A DNA stretch of 64,000 bases, from positions 5,704,001 to 5,768,000 of the forward strand of contig JAJFPB010000001.1 of assembly GCA_020881915.1 (NCBI GenBank), read 5' to 3'. A program made the translations under genes and the position numbers. Below, one piece after another: positions 10,577 through 22,176 of the stretch (the first letter of the stretch is position 1; every line of letters starts with the position of its first letter). The notes below the pieces were generated by a model. The model saw nothing but the letters and a program-made list of their open reading frames with translations, was not told the origin of the DNA and did not search any database. This DNA is from Paramyrothecium sp. XJ0827. Its lineage: Eukaryota > Ascomycota > Sordariomycetes > Hypocreales > Stachybotryaceae.

Positions 10577-10682
10577 CCAGCACTAGAGCAGCGCCGTGCT
10601 GCTGCTCTTGCTCGATCTACCCCGACATCTCTCGTCGCCTACCGATCCGACCAAGTGTCCCTCCGCGAATCCTTCGCCTAGC

Positions 10683-13600
10683 ATGGGCCTGCTCGAGGAT
10701 TTCGACGACCGACAAAACCATATCGACGCCGAGAAGGAAGAATATCATCCTTATGAATACCAGACCGAGAACAATGGCTCGTGGGCCGGTGCTCTCCCGG
10801 TGAAGCAAGGTCTTTACGACCCCTCTCTCGAAAAGGATGCTTGCGGTGTCGGCTTTGCTTGGTGAGTGCCGCAGCGATGCTGATTTTCCACACCAACCCA
10901 CCCATCCGCTTACACTGAAAATAGCCACATCAAGGGCAAGCCTAGCCACAAGATTGTCAGCGATGGTAAGTGCTGGACGAAGATTCTTTTTTGCCTCTTA
11001 ATGCGACGACTCTAACGTGGCCACAGCGCGGAACCTTCTGTGCAACATGACCCACCGAGGTGCCGTGGGCTCTGATGCCCGAGACGGTGACGGTGCTGGT
11101 GTCATGACATCGATCCCCCACAGGTTCTTTATCAAGAACTTCGAAAAGGAGGAAGGCATTAAGCTGCCCCCGCTGGGCCAGTATGCCGTGGGAAACCTCT
11201 TTTTCAAGCCCGACGAGGAGACTTTTGCCGAGTCTCAGAGGCAGCTGGAAGACGTTGCCGAGTCGTTGGGCCTGAGAGTCCTCGGATGGCGACGGCCTCC
11301 TGTCGACTCGACCCTGCTCGGACCCGCGGCCAAGTCTCGCGAGCCCATCATCGCCCAGCCCTTCGTTGTGCTTGCCTCCGCTTATGGCACCGGTAACGCA
11401 CCCGAAGTGACTGACCCTGAGAAGTTTGACGAAAGACTGTTCGAGCGCCAGCTCTACGTCCTGCGCAAGCGTGCCACACATGTCATTGGCCTCCAAAACT
11501 GGTTCTACCTCTGCTCTCTATCCAACAAGAACATTGTCTACAAGGGCCAGCTTGCCCCTGTGCAGGTCTACTCCTACTACCACGATCTGGTCAACGCCGA
11601 CTACGAAGCACACTTTGCTCTCGTCCACTCTCGTTTCTCCACAAACACCTTCCCTTCGTGGGATCGTGCTCAGCCTCTTCGATGGGCTGCCCACAACGGA
11701 GAGATCAACACGCTCCGAGGAAACAAGAACTGGATGCGAGCCCGCGAGGGTGTGATGCATTCCGACATCTTCAAGGAGGAGCTCGAGTCCATGTACCCTG
11801 TCGTCGAGGATGGAGGTTCCGACTCTGCTGCTTTCGACAACGTCCTCGAACTCTTGACCATCAACGGTGTTCTTTCTCTGCCCGAAGCTGTCATGCTGAT
11901 GGTACCGGAGGCGTGGCAGGGCAACGACCACATGGACCCCAAGAAGGCTGCATTCTACGAATGGGCTGCTTGCCAGATGGAGCCTTGGGATGGCCCGGCG
12001 CTCTTCACCTTCGCTGATGGCCGCTACTGTGGTGCCAACTTGGACCGAAACGGTCTGCGACCTTGCCGATTCTACGTTATGGACGATGACCGCATCATCT
12101 GCGCCTCTGAGGTCGGCACCATTCCCGTCGAACCCGAGTCTGTTGTGCAGAAGGGCCGTCTGCAACCTGGTCGCATGCTTCTCGTTGACACTCAGGCTGG
12201 TCGTATTATCGATGACAAGGAGCTGAAGGAGGCTGTCGCTAGCCGCCACGACTTCCGCTCTTGGCTCGACCGCGAGCTCATCACAATGCCCAAGGTCCTG
12301 GAAACCCTGGAGTCTTCCCTGGATCTTCAGGCTAAGCCCAACGAGATTCGCCTTCAGGAGGACCCCCTTCTTCTCTCGTTCGGTTATACCCACGAGCAGG
12401 TCAGCCTTCTCTTGGCACCGATGGCAGCCGACGAGAAGGAAGCACTGGGCTCCATGGGTAACGATGCTCCCCTTGCCTGTCTCACGCCTGCCCCCCGTCT
12501 TCTCTACGACTACTTCAGACAGCTCTTCGCCCAAGTTACCAACCCTCCTATTGACCCCATCCGAGAGTCCATCGTCATGTCCCTGGAGTGTTACGTCGGT
12601 CCTCAGGGTAACCTGTTGGAGATGGATGCCTCACAGTGCGGTCGTCTCCTGCTACCAAGCCCTATCCTGTCCATTCCCGAGTTCAACGCCGTCAAGAACA
12701 TGTCGTCGATCCACCCAGAGTGGACTGTCAAGACCATCGACCTGACTTTCCCGAAGACTGAGGGCGTCCAAGGCTACATCAAGCATCTCGATGAAATCTG
12801 CAACGAGGCCACCGCAGCCATCGAAGCAAGAGACCGCATCATCGTCTTGTCCGACAGGAACACTTCCGCTGACCGCGTTGCTGTTTCTGCTGCTCTCGCT
12901 TCTGGTATGGTCCACCATCATCTTGTCAGCAACAAGTGGCGATCGATGGCGGCTTTGATCGTTGAAACCGCCGAGGCCCGTGAGGTTCACCACATGTGTG
13001 TGTTGCTGGGATACGGTGCCGATGGTGTCAACCCCTACCTGGCCATGGAGTGCATTCTCAAGCTCAACCGTGAGGGTCTCATCAAGAAGAAGCTCTCGGA
13101 CGATGTCCTGATCCGTAACTACAAGCACTCTTGCGACGGCGGCATCTTGAAGGTTATGAGCAAGATGGGTATTTCCACTCTTGCTTCTTACAAGGGCGCT
13201 CAGATTTTCGAGGCTCTCGGCCTCGAGGAGTCTGTAGTCGAACGATGCTTCAAGGGCACTGCTTCCCGCATCCAAGGTCTGACCTTTGAGCTCATCGCAG
13301 AGGATGCCTTCCGCTTCCACGAGCGTGGTTTCCCCTCTCGCTACACTGTTGGTATCAAGGCTCTTCCCGAGTCGGGTGAGTACCATTGGCGTGATGGTGG
13401 CGAGCCTCACGTAAACGATCCCACCTCCATCGCCAACATTCAAGATGCCGTCCGCAGCAAGAATGACAAGTCTTACGAGGCCTACTCCCGCTCTGAGTAT
13501 GAGCAGATCAAGTCTTGTACTCTGCGTGGTCTCCTTGATTTCAAGTTTGAGGACCGCACTCCTGTTCCTATTGACCAGGTCGAGCCATGGACCGAGATTG

Positions 13601-16600
13601 TCCGTCGCTTCTGTACTGGTGCCATGTCCTACGGATCTATCTCCATGGAGTCTCACTCTACGCTGGCCATTGCTATGAACCGTCTTGGTGGAAAGTCCAA
13701 CACTGGCGAGGGTGGTGAAGATCCAGAGCGATCTCAGCGTATGGCTAACGGTGACACTATGCGCTCTGCCATCAAGCAGGTCGCGTCTGGTCGCTTCGGT
13801 GTTACATCTGCATACCTCGCCGACTCGGACGAGCTTCAAATTAAGATGGCTCAGGGTGCCAAGCCGGGTGAGGGTGGTGAGCTTCCAGGCCACAAGGTCT
13901 CGAAGTCGATTGCCAGAACCCGTCACTCCACTCCAGGTGTTGGCCTTATCTCCCCTCCTCCTCACCACGATATTTACTCCATTGAGGATCTCAAGCAGTT
14001 GATCTACGACCTTAAATGCTCCAGCCCTCGCTCCCGAGTCTCGGTCAAACTCGTGTCCGAAGTCGGTGTGGGTATCGTCGCCTCTGGTGTGGCCAAGGCA
14101 AAGGCTGACCACATCCTGATCTCCGGCCACGACGGTGGTACTGGAGCATCTCGATGGACTGGTATCAAGTATGCCGGTCTTCCCTGGGAGCTGGGTCTTG
14201 CGGAGACTCACCAGACCCTGGTTCTGAATGACCTCCGTGGCCGTGTTGTTGTCCAGACTGATGGTCAGCTCCGAACTGGACGTGATGTCGCCATTGCCTG
14301 TCTTCTCGGTGCCGAGGAGTGGGGTTTCGCTACTGCTCCTCTCATCGCCATGGGCTGCATCATGATGCGCAAGTGCCACTTGAACACCTGCCCTGTGGGT
14401 ATTGCTACCCAGGATCCTGAGCTGCGAGAGAAGTTCCAGGGTACCCCTGAACATGTCATCAACTTCTTCTACTACGTCGCCAACGAGCTTCGAGCTATCA
14501 TGGCGCAGCTTGGTTTCCGCACCATCAATGAGATGGTTGGCCACGTTGAAGTCCTCAAGATGCGTGATGATCTGCGCACCAACAAGACTGCCAACATTGA
14601 CCTGTCTCTCCTTCTGACGCCTGCTCATAAGCTCCGCCCTGGTGTTGCTACTTTCAACGTCCGCAAGCAGGACCACAAGCTTTACGTCCGCCTCGACAAC
14701 AAGCTTATTTCAGAGGCCGAGTTGACCTTGGACAAGGGTCTGCCGTCCAGAATCGAGTGCGACATTGTCAACACTGATCGCGCCATGGGCACTTCGCTGT
14801 CCTACCAAATCTCCAAGCGATACGGCGAGGCTGGTCTGCCTCTTGACACCGTCCATGTTAACATTAAGGGCTCTGCTGGACAGTCTTTCGGCGCTTTCCT
14901 GGCCCCTGGTGTCACTCTCGAGCTTGAGGGTGATGCCAACGATTACGTCGGCAAGGGTCTGTCTGGTGGTCGTTTGATCATTTACCCTCCCCGCTCTGCC
15001 GTTTTCAAGGCCGAGGAGAACATCCTCATTGGTAACGTCTGCTTGTACGGTGCCACTACCGGAAGCTGCTTCTTCCGCGGTGTGGCTGCTGAGCGTTTCG
15101 CTGTTCGAAACTCCGGTGCCACTGCAGTCGTCGAGGGTGTTGGTGACCACGGCTGTGAGTACATGACCGGTGGTCGTGTCCTCATTCTTGGAAACACTGG
15201 TCGCAACTTCGCTGCCGGCATGTCCGGAGGTATCGCTTACGTGCTGGACATCCACAACGATTTCCTTTCCAAGCTCAACACCGAGATGGTTGAAGCGGGC
15301 CCGCTGGAAGATCCCACCGAGATTGCCTATGTTCGCGGCCTCATCGAGGATCACCACCACTACACGGGCTCTGAGCTAGCCGCACGCATTCTCGTTGACT
15401 TCAACCGTGCTCTCCCTCGCTTCGTCAAGGTTCTCCCTGTTGACTACAAGCGCGTTCTGGCCGAGGAGGCTGCTAAGGCCGCCGAAGCAAAGCGTGCCGA
15501 GTATAACCTTCCCGTCATTTCTGGTCACCAGAAGAAGGACAAGAAGGACGAGAAGGTTGCGAAGCTTCAGGATCTGGAGGAGGCAGTTGGCGACAATGCT
15601 GCTGAGAAGAAGCGAGCTCTTGTGCTTGACAAGACCAAGGGCTTTATGAAGTATGCTAGGCGATCGGAGAAGTACCGCCCTGCCGCCACCCGTGTCAAGG
15701 ACTGGGCTGAACTTAGCTCCCGTCTTGACGAGGATGAGCTGAAGTACCAATCTGCGCGTTGCATGGATTGTGGTGTACCCTTCTGCCAGTCCGAGACTGG
15801 TTGCCCAATCTCCAACATTATCCCCAAATGGAACGAGTTGGTCTTTCAAAATCAATGGAGGGACGCTCTCGACCGTCTCCTGATGACGAACAACTTCCCT
15901 GAGTTCACTGGTCGTGTTTGCCCTGCCCCTTGCGAAGGTGCCTGCGTTCTGGGCATTAACGAGGACCCGGTTGGCATCAAGTCCATTGAGTGTGCTATCA
16001 TCGACCGAGGCTTCGAGATGGGCTGGATGATTCCCCGACCACCTGAAGTGCGCACCGGCAAGAACGTCGCAATCATTGGTTCTGGACCTGCTGGTCTGGC
16101 TTGCGCTGACCAGCTCAACCGTGCCGGCCACACAGTCACTGTCTACGAGCGAGCCGATCGCCTCGGTGGTCTGCTCATGTACGGTATCCCGAACATGAAG
16201 CTCGACAAGCGCATCGTCAAGCGCCGAACTGACTTCATGGCCTCTGAGGGTGTCATCTTCAAGGCTGGCGTTGCCATTGGTGAAGACGGCCAACCATCCC
16301 TCGCAGACCTGAGAGCCAGCAACGATGCCGTTGTCATCGCCACTGGTGCCACTGTCGCCCGAGACCTGCCAATCAAGGGCCGACAGCTTGAGGGCATTCA
16401 TTATGCCATGGAGTTCCTGCACAAGAACACCAAGTCTCTTATGGATTCGGAGCTCGCTGATGGATCTTACATCTCGGCCAAGGACAAGCACGTTGTGGTC
16501 ATTGGTGGCGGTGATACCGGCAATGACTGTATCGGCACTTCTCTCCGTCATGGAGCCAAGTCCGTGACCAACTTCGAGTTGCTGCCCCAGCCTCCTCCAG

Positions 16601-17207
16601 AGCGTGCCAGCGACAACCCATGGCCTCAGTGGCCTCGCATCTACCGTGTGGATTACGGCCACACCGAGGTCCGTCAGCACACTGGCAAGGACCCTCGAGA
16701 GTACTGCATCATGTCCGAGGAGTTCGAGGACGATGGCTCCGGCAAGGTGAAGGGCATCAGCACTATTCGCGTTGAGTGGACCCGCTCTCCTAGCGGCGGA
16801 TGGGACATGAAGAAGGTTGAGGGCTCGCAGCAGTTCTTCCCTGCCGACCTGGTCCTGCTGGCCATGGGCTTCTTGGGTCCCGAGGCCCGTGTCCTGGGCG
16901 ACGAAATCGAGAAGGACGCTCGCAAGAACGTCAAGACTGCCCCTGGCAAGTACAGCACCAACGTCCCGGGTGTGTTCGCTGCTGGTGACGCCCGACGTGG
17001 GCAGTCTCTGATTGTCTGGTAAGTTGACCTGTCCAGCACCTTATGCCATGAAATAATGCTAACAAACGTCGCAGGGGTATTAACGAGGGTCGCATGGCTG
17101 CCCGCGAGATTGATCTTTTCCTCGAGCAGTGCACTAGCTTGCCTGTCACTGGTGGTATTGTCAAGCGCACAGCCCACGAGATCTTCAAGATGATCGAGGC
17201 CAAGTAA
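10683..17207 (+). CDS. GLT1: NAD(P)H-dependent glutamate synthase (GOGAT)
   Basis: Converts 2-oxoglutarate and glutamine to two glutamates and, with glutamine synthetase, forms the ammonium-assimilation cycle. Exons are 10683-10861, 10925-10965, 11027-17018 and 17075-17207, giving 2,114 residues, close to the usual length of about 2,140. A 53-residue propeptide precedes the catalytic Cys54 (KDACGVGF) of the class II amidotransferase domain. The FMN-binding synthase domain follows (GHDGGTGAS near residue 1107), with the 3Fe-4S cysteines at 1184, 1190 and 1195 (CHLNTCPVG). Then come the GXGXG beta-helix (about 1290-1490), the 4Fe-4S cysteines (CMDCGVPFC from residue 1652; CPAPCEGAC), the FAD site (GSGPAGLACA, about 1758) and the NAD(P) site (GGGDTGNDC, about 1900). 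The large and small bacterial subunits are fused, as in other fungi. All key residues that I checked are present. Strong codon bias suggests high expression. Confidence 0.97.
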
Positions 17208-18344
17208 ATGATGATTTATTTAATGGTATTCACGGAATTGAACTAGATCGGGAGTGAATTGGTATGAGTTTACGAGCTGAATGGAGTATGCCATGATAGC
17301 AAGCTTTGATGGAAGAAAACCTCATGGTGGGATGGATGATGGACGGAGTTGGTACGGTTCAGCTTGAGTGGCTATTTGATTTGCATGTTGGAGTTCGTGT
17401 ATACACTATATATCCCAGGCTGTCTGTACGGTAACAACAAACTGAGTATGTATTTGATCACCTTGCGAGCCACTGTGTTTTTCGATTAGCATTTACCACG
17501 AGCACGGATTGCGCAAGACTTCTCAGCCAAGCCTCGTTCCTTGCTACCTTAGGCAAGCTGGTCGAGGAAGACAGCCAAACGGCGAGCGCAAAATGGCGGT
17601 GAAACTAAAATAAAAATTGTTTTCAGTGGAAATAGCTGCTTGCAGTACCTTCTTCATGTCGAAACCCGGTTTTCTGGTCTTGCTTTCTTTGCTCACCACT
17701 TGACAGCGATACTTGATTCACTCCTGATTTATCCTGCAGCGTTGAGGCCTTTGCAAAGTTGAACGACTCAATATCTTCAGCTGGTCCAGCGGCAGTGGCC
17801 ATGCCACTCAATTGGTCCTTTCTGAGAGCACGTGGGAGGGACGGCAATTCTGAATAAGTACTATGACTTGCACTACTGGATGCGGCTTGCCAATTGCGTC
17901 GCTGGAGCTGCCAACTCCCAAGTACCTAGACTTTGGTTGTCGTGGATACAGCTTCCATGCTTCACGCTGATGGTGGGGGTTGTCAAGGCATAGTGATGGA
18001 TTGACCCAATCATTTGCCTCCAATGGCCCAGCAGCTCGGAGGGGGTGGGTACAGTGACTTCACCTGCTTGTGCAAGCTCGGTTAGTCGAGATTCAACAGT
18101 CCAGTCATTGCCCGTCGAGCGCGCTGCGTCTCGGTCAAGGTTCGCCGTCGCTTGCAGACCCTCAAATTTTCCTCCATTGCCCATCTGTCTGATCTCGCGA
18201 CGGATTGTCAGATTTGGTCTGCTAGTTCCATCGCTCAAAGCAGATCGTGTGTTTTCCAACGACCCCTGACGACCGATCAAACCTCTGCCGTCCGCTTGGT
18301 GTGGTGGCCGCAGGCGAAGGGGACATCACTGCATTGACGACAAG
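17208..18344. other. Intergenic region between GLT1 and VTC4
   Basis: No gene seen. The left part is presumably the GLT1 3' UTR and the right part the VTC4 promoter and leader. Short frames in both directions lack any domain. Confidence 0.5.
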
Positions 18345-20773
18345 ATGCACTTCGGCAGGACTCTGAAGGAGTCCACCTATCCACCATGGAAGGACAAATA
18401 CATCGACTACGCCAAGCTTCAGGGCCTTTTGCGCGAACATGAATCCGAGGACGACAGCGACCAATGGACCGAAGAAGACGAGAACCGTTTCTGCGAAGAG
18501 ATCTTCAACAACCAGCTCGAAAAGGTCGCACGCTTCCAGCAGGAACGGGTCGATGCCCTGAAGCAGCGCGTGGACAGCGCGTTCGAAAAGCTGAAGGACA
18601 TGGCCCCTCCGGAAGGCGACAAGCCCAACCCTCAAGGAGCTGCCGCCTCTCGCCTCAAGGAGCTCGAGACCGAGCTAGACGAAATCACAAACGAAGTAAA
18701 GGAGCTCAAGAAGTACAGCAACATCAACTACACCGGCTTTCTCAAGATAGTCAAGAAGCACGACCGCAAGAGGGGAGACCGTTACCGTGTCCGACCCATG
18801 ATGCAGCTGAGCCTGGCTCAGAGACCCTTCAACTCGGAGCGGGGTTACTCCCCTCTCCTCAACAAACTCTCCATCATGTACTTTGCTATAAGGCAGCAGC
18901 TCGAGGGACGCGACCATATTCCCTTGGATCTCGAGAGTCAGGGCGAGACGCATAACGGCGAGCGCTATACTGCTCATAAGTGTAAGCCTCCCCCCAACTC
19001 ATCACCCTGCATAACAATCTACGCAGTTCTGAACTAATAATTGGTAACCTTAGTCTGGGTTCATCCGGACAATCTCCTTGAGGTGAAGACGCTCATTCTC
19101 CGACGACTACCCGCCCTTGTGTACAGCGAGCAATCGGCAAAAGAATTGGACGGTAACGACTCACCCTCCATCACCTCGCTCTATTTCGACAACAAAGACT
19201 TCCGCCTCTACTCTGAAAAAGTCGACCGGCAAGCTGACACGTCGTCCCTCCGCTTGCGATGGTATGGGCAGCTGAGTGCTCGGCCAGAGATTTACGTTGA
19301 GCAGAAGACGGCCGACGCCGAGGGACACAGCCAGGAGTCCAAATTCACCATCAAGGACAAGTACGTGAAGCAATTCATCGATGGGGAGTACTCTATGGAG
19401 AAGACCGTCCAAAAGATGGAGCGCCAAGGGCAACCAGCCGAGAAAATTGAGACGTTCAAGGCCACCGTCGCCAAGATACAGACGTTCTTGCGCGAAAAAT
19501 CGCTTTCGCCGGTGCTGAGAGCCAACTACTCGCGCACTGCGTTCCAGAAACCCGCTGACGACCGCGTGCGTATTTCCATTGACGCCGACTTGGCCTTTAT
19601 CCGCGAGGACACGTTGGACAGAGATCGTCCATGCCGCGATCCGAATGAGTGGCATCGCCTGGACATTGACAACAGCAACATGACATATCCATTCAAAAAC
19701 ATCAATCAGAGCGAGGTTTCCAAGTTTCCCTATGCTGTGCTGGAAATTAAGCTGCGTGAGGATGGGAGCCGTAAGCGGCCTTCTTGGATCGAAGATTTGA
19801 TGGCTTCGCATCTGCTTCATGCCGTTCCTCGCTTCTCAAAGTTCATTCACGGCGTCGCGTCGCTCTTTGAGGATCATGTCAACAACTTGCCTTTTTGGCT
19901 GAGCGACCTGCAGGCAGACATCCGCAAAGACCCGCAGAAGGCATTCGAGGAAGAGGAGCAGCGCCGAGCTCAGCGCGCGGACGATGTCATGGCGGTTGGC
20001 AGCTTGATTGGGAATGTCTCGGGCTCATACAAGGCCACCAAGAGCTCACCCGTTGGAAAGTCCTACTTGGCTGACAGGATGGCCGCGGACTCGAAAGCGT
20101 CATCATCTGCCAGCGCGAAGAACAAACAGACTTTAGGTGAGCAGGCAGAGAATGAAGAGGAAGATGGCGAGGGTAGTAGCGAGTCGCACGGTCAGCGCAG
20201 CGGCTATGGCACGCTGTCCTCTGTTCTCCCCGGCTTTTCTTTGTCCAAGTATGCGCAAGCCAAGCGAGAGCAGAAGGTGCGACTTCCTGAGGGAGTGGAA
20301 GAGCCAAGAGTCTGGATCAAAAACATGGGCGAGCTCAAGGTCGAGCCCAAGGTGTGGCTAGCCAACGAGCGAACGTTCCTCAAGTGGCAACACATCTGCA
20401 TCCTCCAGGGCGGCCTGGCCGTTGCACTGTACACGGCGGCTGGTCAGAACGTCGTAGCGGAAGTGATGGGCATCATATATATTCTGATTGCCATCTTCGC
20501 TGGCGTGTGGGGTTATAGCATGCTCCATGTCCGAAGGAACATGATTATTGAGAGAAGCGGCAAACACTTTGATAACATGATTGGGCCCATCATTATCAGT
20601 ATGGCGGTCATGGCTGCTCTCATCATCAATTTTATCATTCAGGTGAGCAAATGACGCTGGCGAAGAAGCCCGTGCAGACCGATCCACTGACAGTTTCCAT
20701 ACAGTACCGCAAAGCTTTCGACAGATTGTACAATGGAGAGGCCTTGATGCCAATCACCGATGAGCTCGTGTAA
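18345..20773 (+). CDS. VTC4: Vacuolar transporter chaperone subunit 4 (polyphosphate polymerase)
   Basis: The catalytic subunit of the VTC complex, which makes polyphosphate from ATP and moves it into the vacuole. Exons are 18345-18981, 19054-20642 and 20705-20773, giving 764 residues. An SPX domain (from MHFGRTLKESTYPPWKDKYI to about residue 155, with KYSNINYTGFLKIVKKHDR) senses inositol pyrophosphates and so reports phosphate status. The triphosphate-tunnel domain (about 195-500) has SLYFDNKDFRLYSEK and LRLRWYG, with the substrate-binding arginines at 279 and 281. An acidic Ser-rich linker follows, then three membrane helices of the DUF202 type (about 655-745). The intact tunnel arginines argue for Vtc4 rather than the non-catalytic Vtc2/3. 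Confidence 0.93.
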
Positions 20774-22176
20774 GAGAGACCAACAAGGGTTGCGTGGGTT
20801 GAAGGGGAACGCGTATCAGCTTGGTGATTGTATATTTAAGAGCAGGCTGGCATCATGCACTCTGGTTAGTGGTCGATATTCAAACAAGTAGCTCTATACT
20901 ACATAGAATAAGCAAACGAACAACGCCTTGAAGAGCGGAGAGTGCAGGCTGGACTCCTGGCTACGCCATACGTCAGACTACATGTGCATGTCGAAACACA
21001 TAGGCGGTTAGCCAATCCGAGTTCTAGCTAAGCGGGTGGTTACAGTAGGAAGAAAAGCGATACTGTGAAATACCAGACTACGAAGAAATAAACCCAACTG
21101 TGGTTTTATTATAATAATATTGTAAATAATCAACAACTTTTTAACTTTCACATTACTAATTTTCAAGATTTTTGTAAATATTTGAGATATATTTGTTATG
21201 ATTTGTTATGCAAAGTTAGTGTAGGGATAGTAATCCCCGAGTCTCGATTTCTTTTGCTCCCCGGTTGCTAGGGTAGAATTGCTAGCAGGAAAAAAAGACG
21301 TTGGGGGACAAGCAAGCCAGGGATAGCAATAACCAGAACAAAAGGAGACGGGTTAGATCAATAAAAGCGTGGAATGAGGTCGTTTACCAGAAGGGAACAC
21401 GAAGTCTTGGCATTGTTCATTCTTCGCCTATCTATGGCCAGGTAAGGTAGGACCGGGGAGTAAGGAATAAGCCAGATGATATTTAACAAGAGGTAAGGTG
21501 AGGGCCCGAGGTCCCAAGGCGATGTAGGTAGATGCTGTGTTAAGATATCGGACCTACTTTGACCTTCGCCTAGGTTACGGTAAAGCAGTAGTTCGTTTAG
21601 TACTGTACCTTATTTAATTGTCGGTGTTCCCTTTTTGGGTGCACCACCCAATCTTGCTGTTGCTTGTGACGCAGGCTCCCGGCTCCCGGCTCCCTGCGCC
21701 TACGTTTCACAGCCTCCCGCCGCCCTCGACCTGCATTTTCAACCTTTTCAACTCTTCCGTCTTCCTCCCGATCCTATCGTCGCCCACCTTCAACCCGGCA
21801 TTCGCGGCCTCGAGTGCCGAGGGAGCTGCATGCTCAGCGTGTTGCTGCCGTACCGACCAGGCTCTCGTTTGCGGTTCGCGCGTTGGGCAGGCCTGCGGGC
21901 AGAAAGCTGAGGCGGATCGGGCCCTGTTCCTGGCCTCAGAATCCTCGGCCGGCTGCAAACGCGGCGACTGCAGATTGGCCACATCCTCCTACCAGGCGCC
22001 CTGCCCTCTTTTTGTTCTTTTTGCTTTTCCTTTTTCTTCCTTTCATAAAAGCGTGAATAGGCGCTTACTTGCTTGTTCGGACCTCACGTGTATGTGGCAT
22101 TAAAACATTCGCCGCCACCCGACCGCAGCCTCCACTCTTTTCCTCGTACCTTGCACGGCGCCTTTCTGATGAGATA
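20774..22176. other. Intergenic region between VTC4 and the 781-aa gene
   Basis: No gene seen. There is an AT-rich island at about 21088-21215, GGTA motifs near 21438-21505 and 21570-21612, and a pyrimidine-rich stretch (about 21720-22060) that gives spurious frames in both directions and probably belongs to the next gene's promoter and leader. Confidence 0.5.

Noticed and set aside
12652..16680. Antisense frames of 674 and 434 codons within GLT1
   Set aside because: Same codon-bias effect; the sense strand carries an intact glutamate synthase.
21618..22103. A 161-codon frame just before the 781-residue gene
   Set aside because: Arises from a CT-rich promoter/leader; frames on the opposite strand are just as open.
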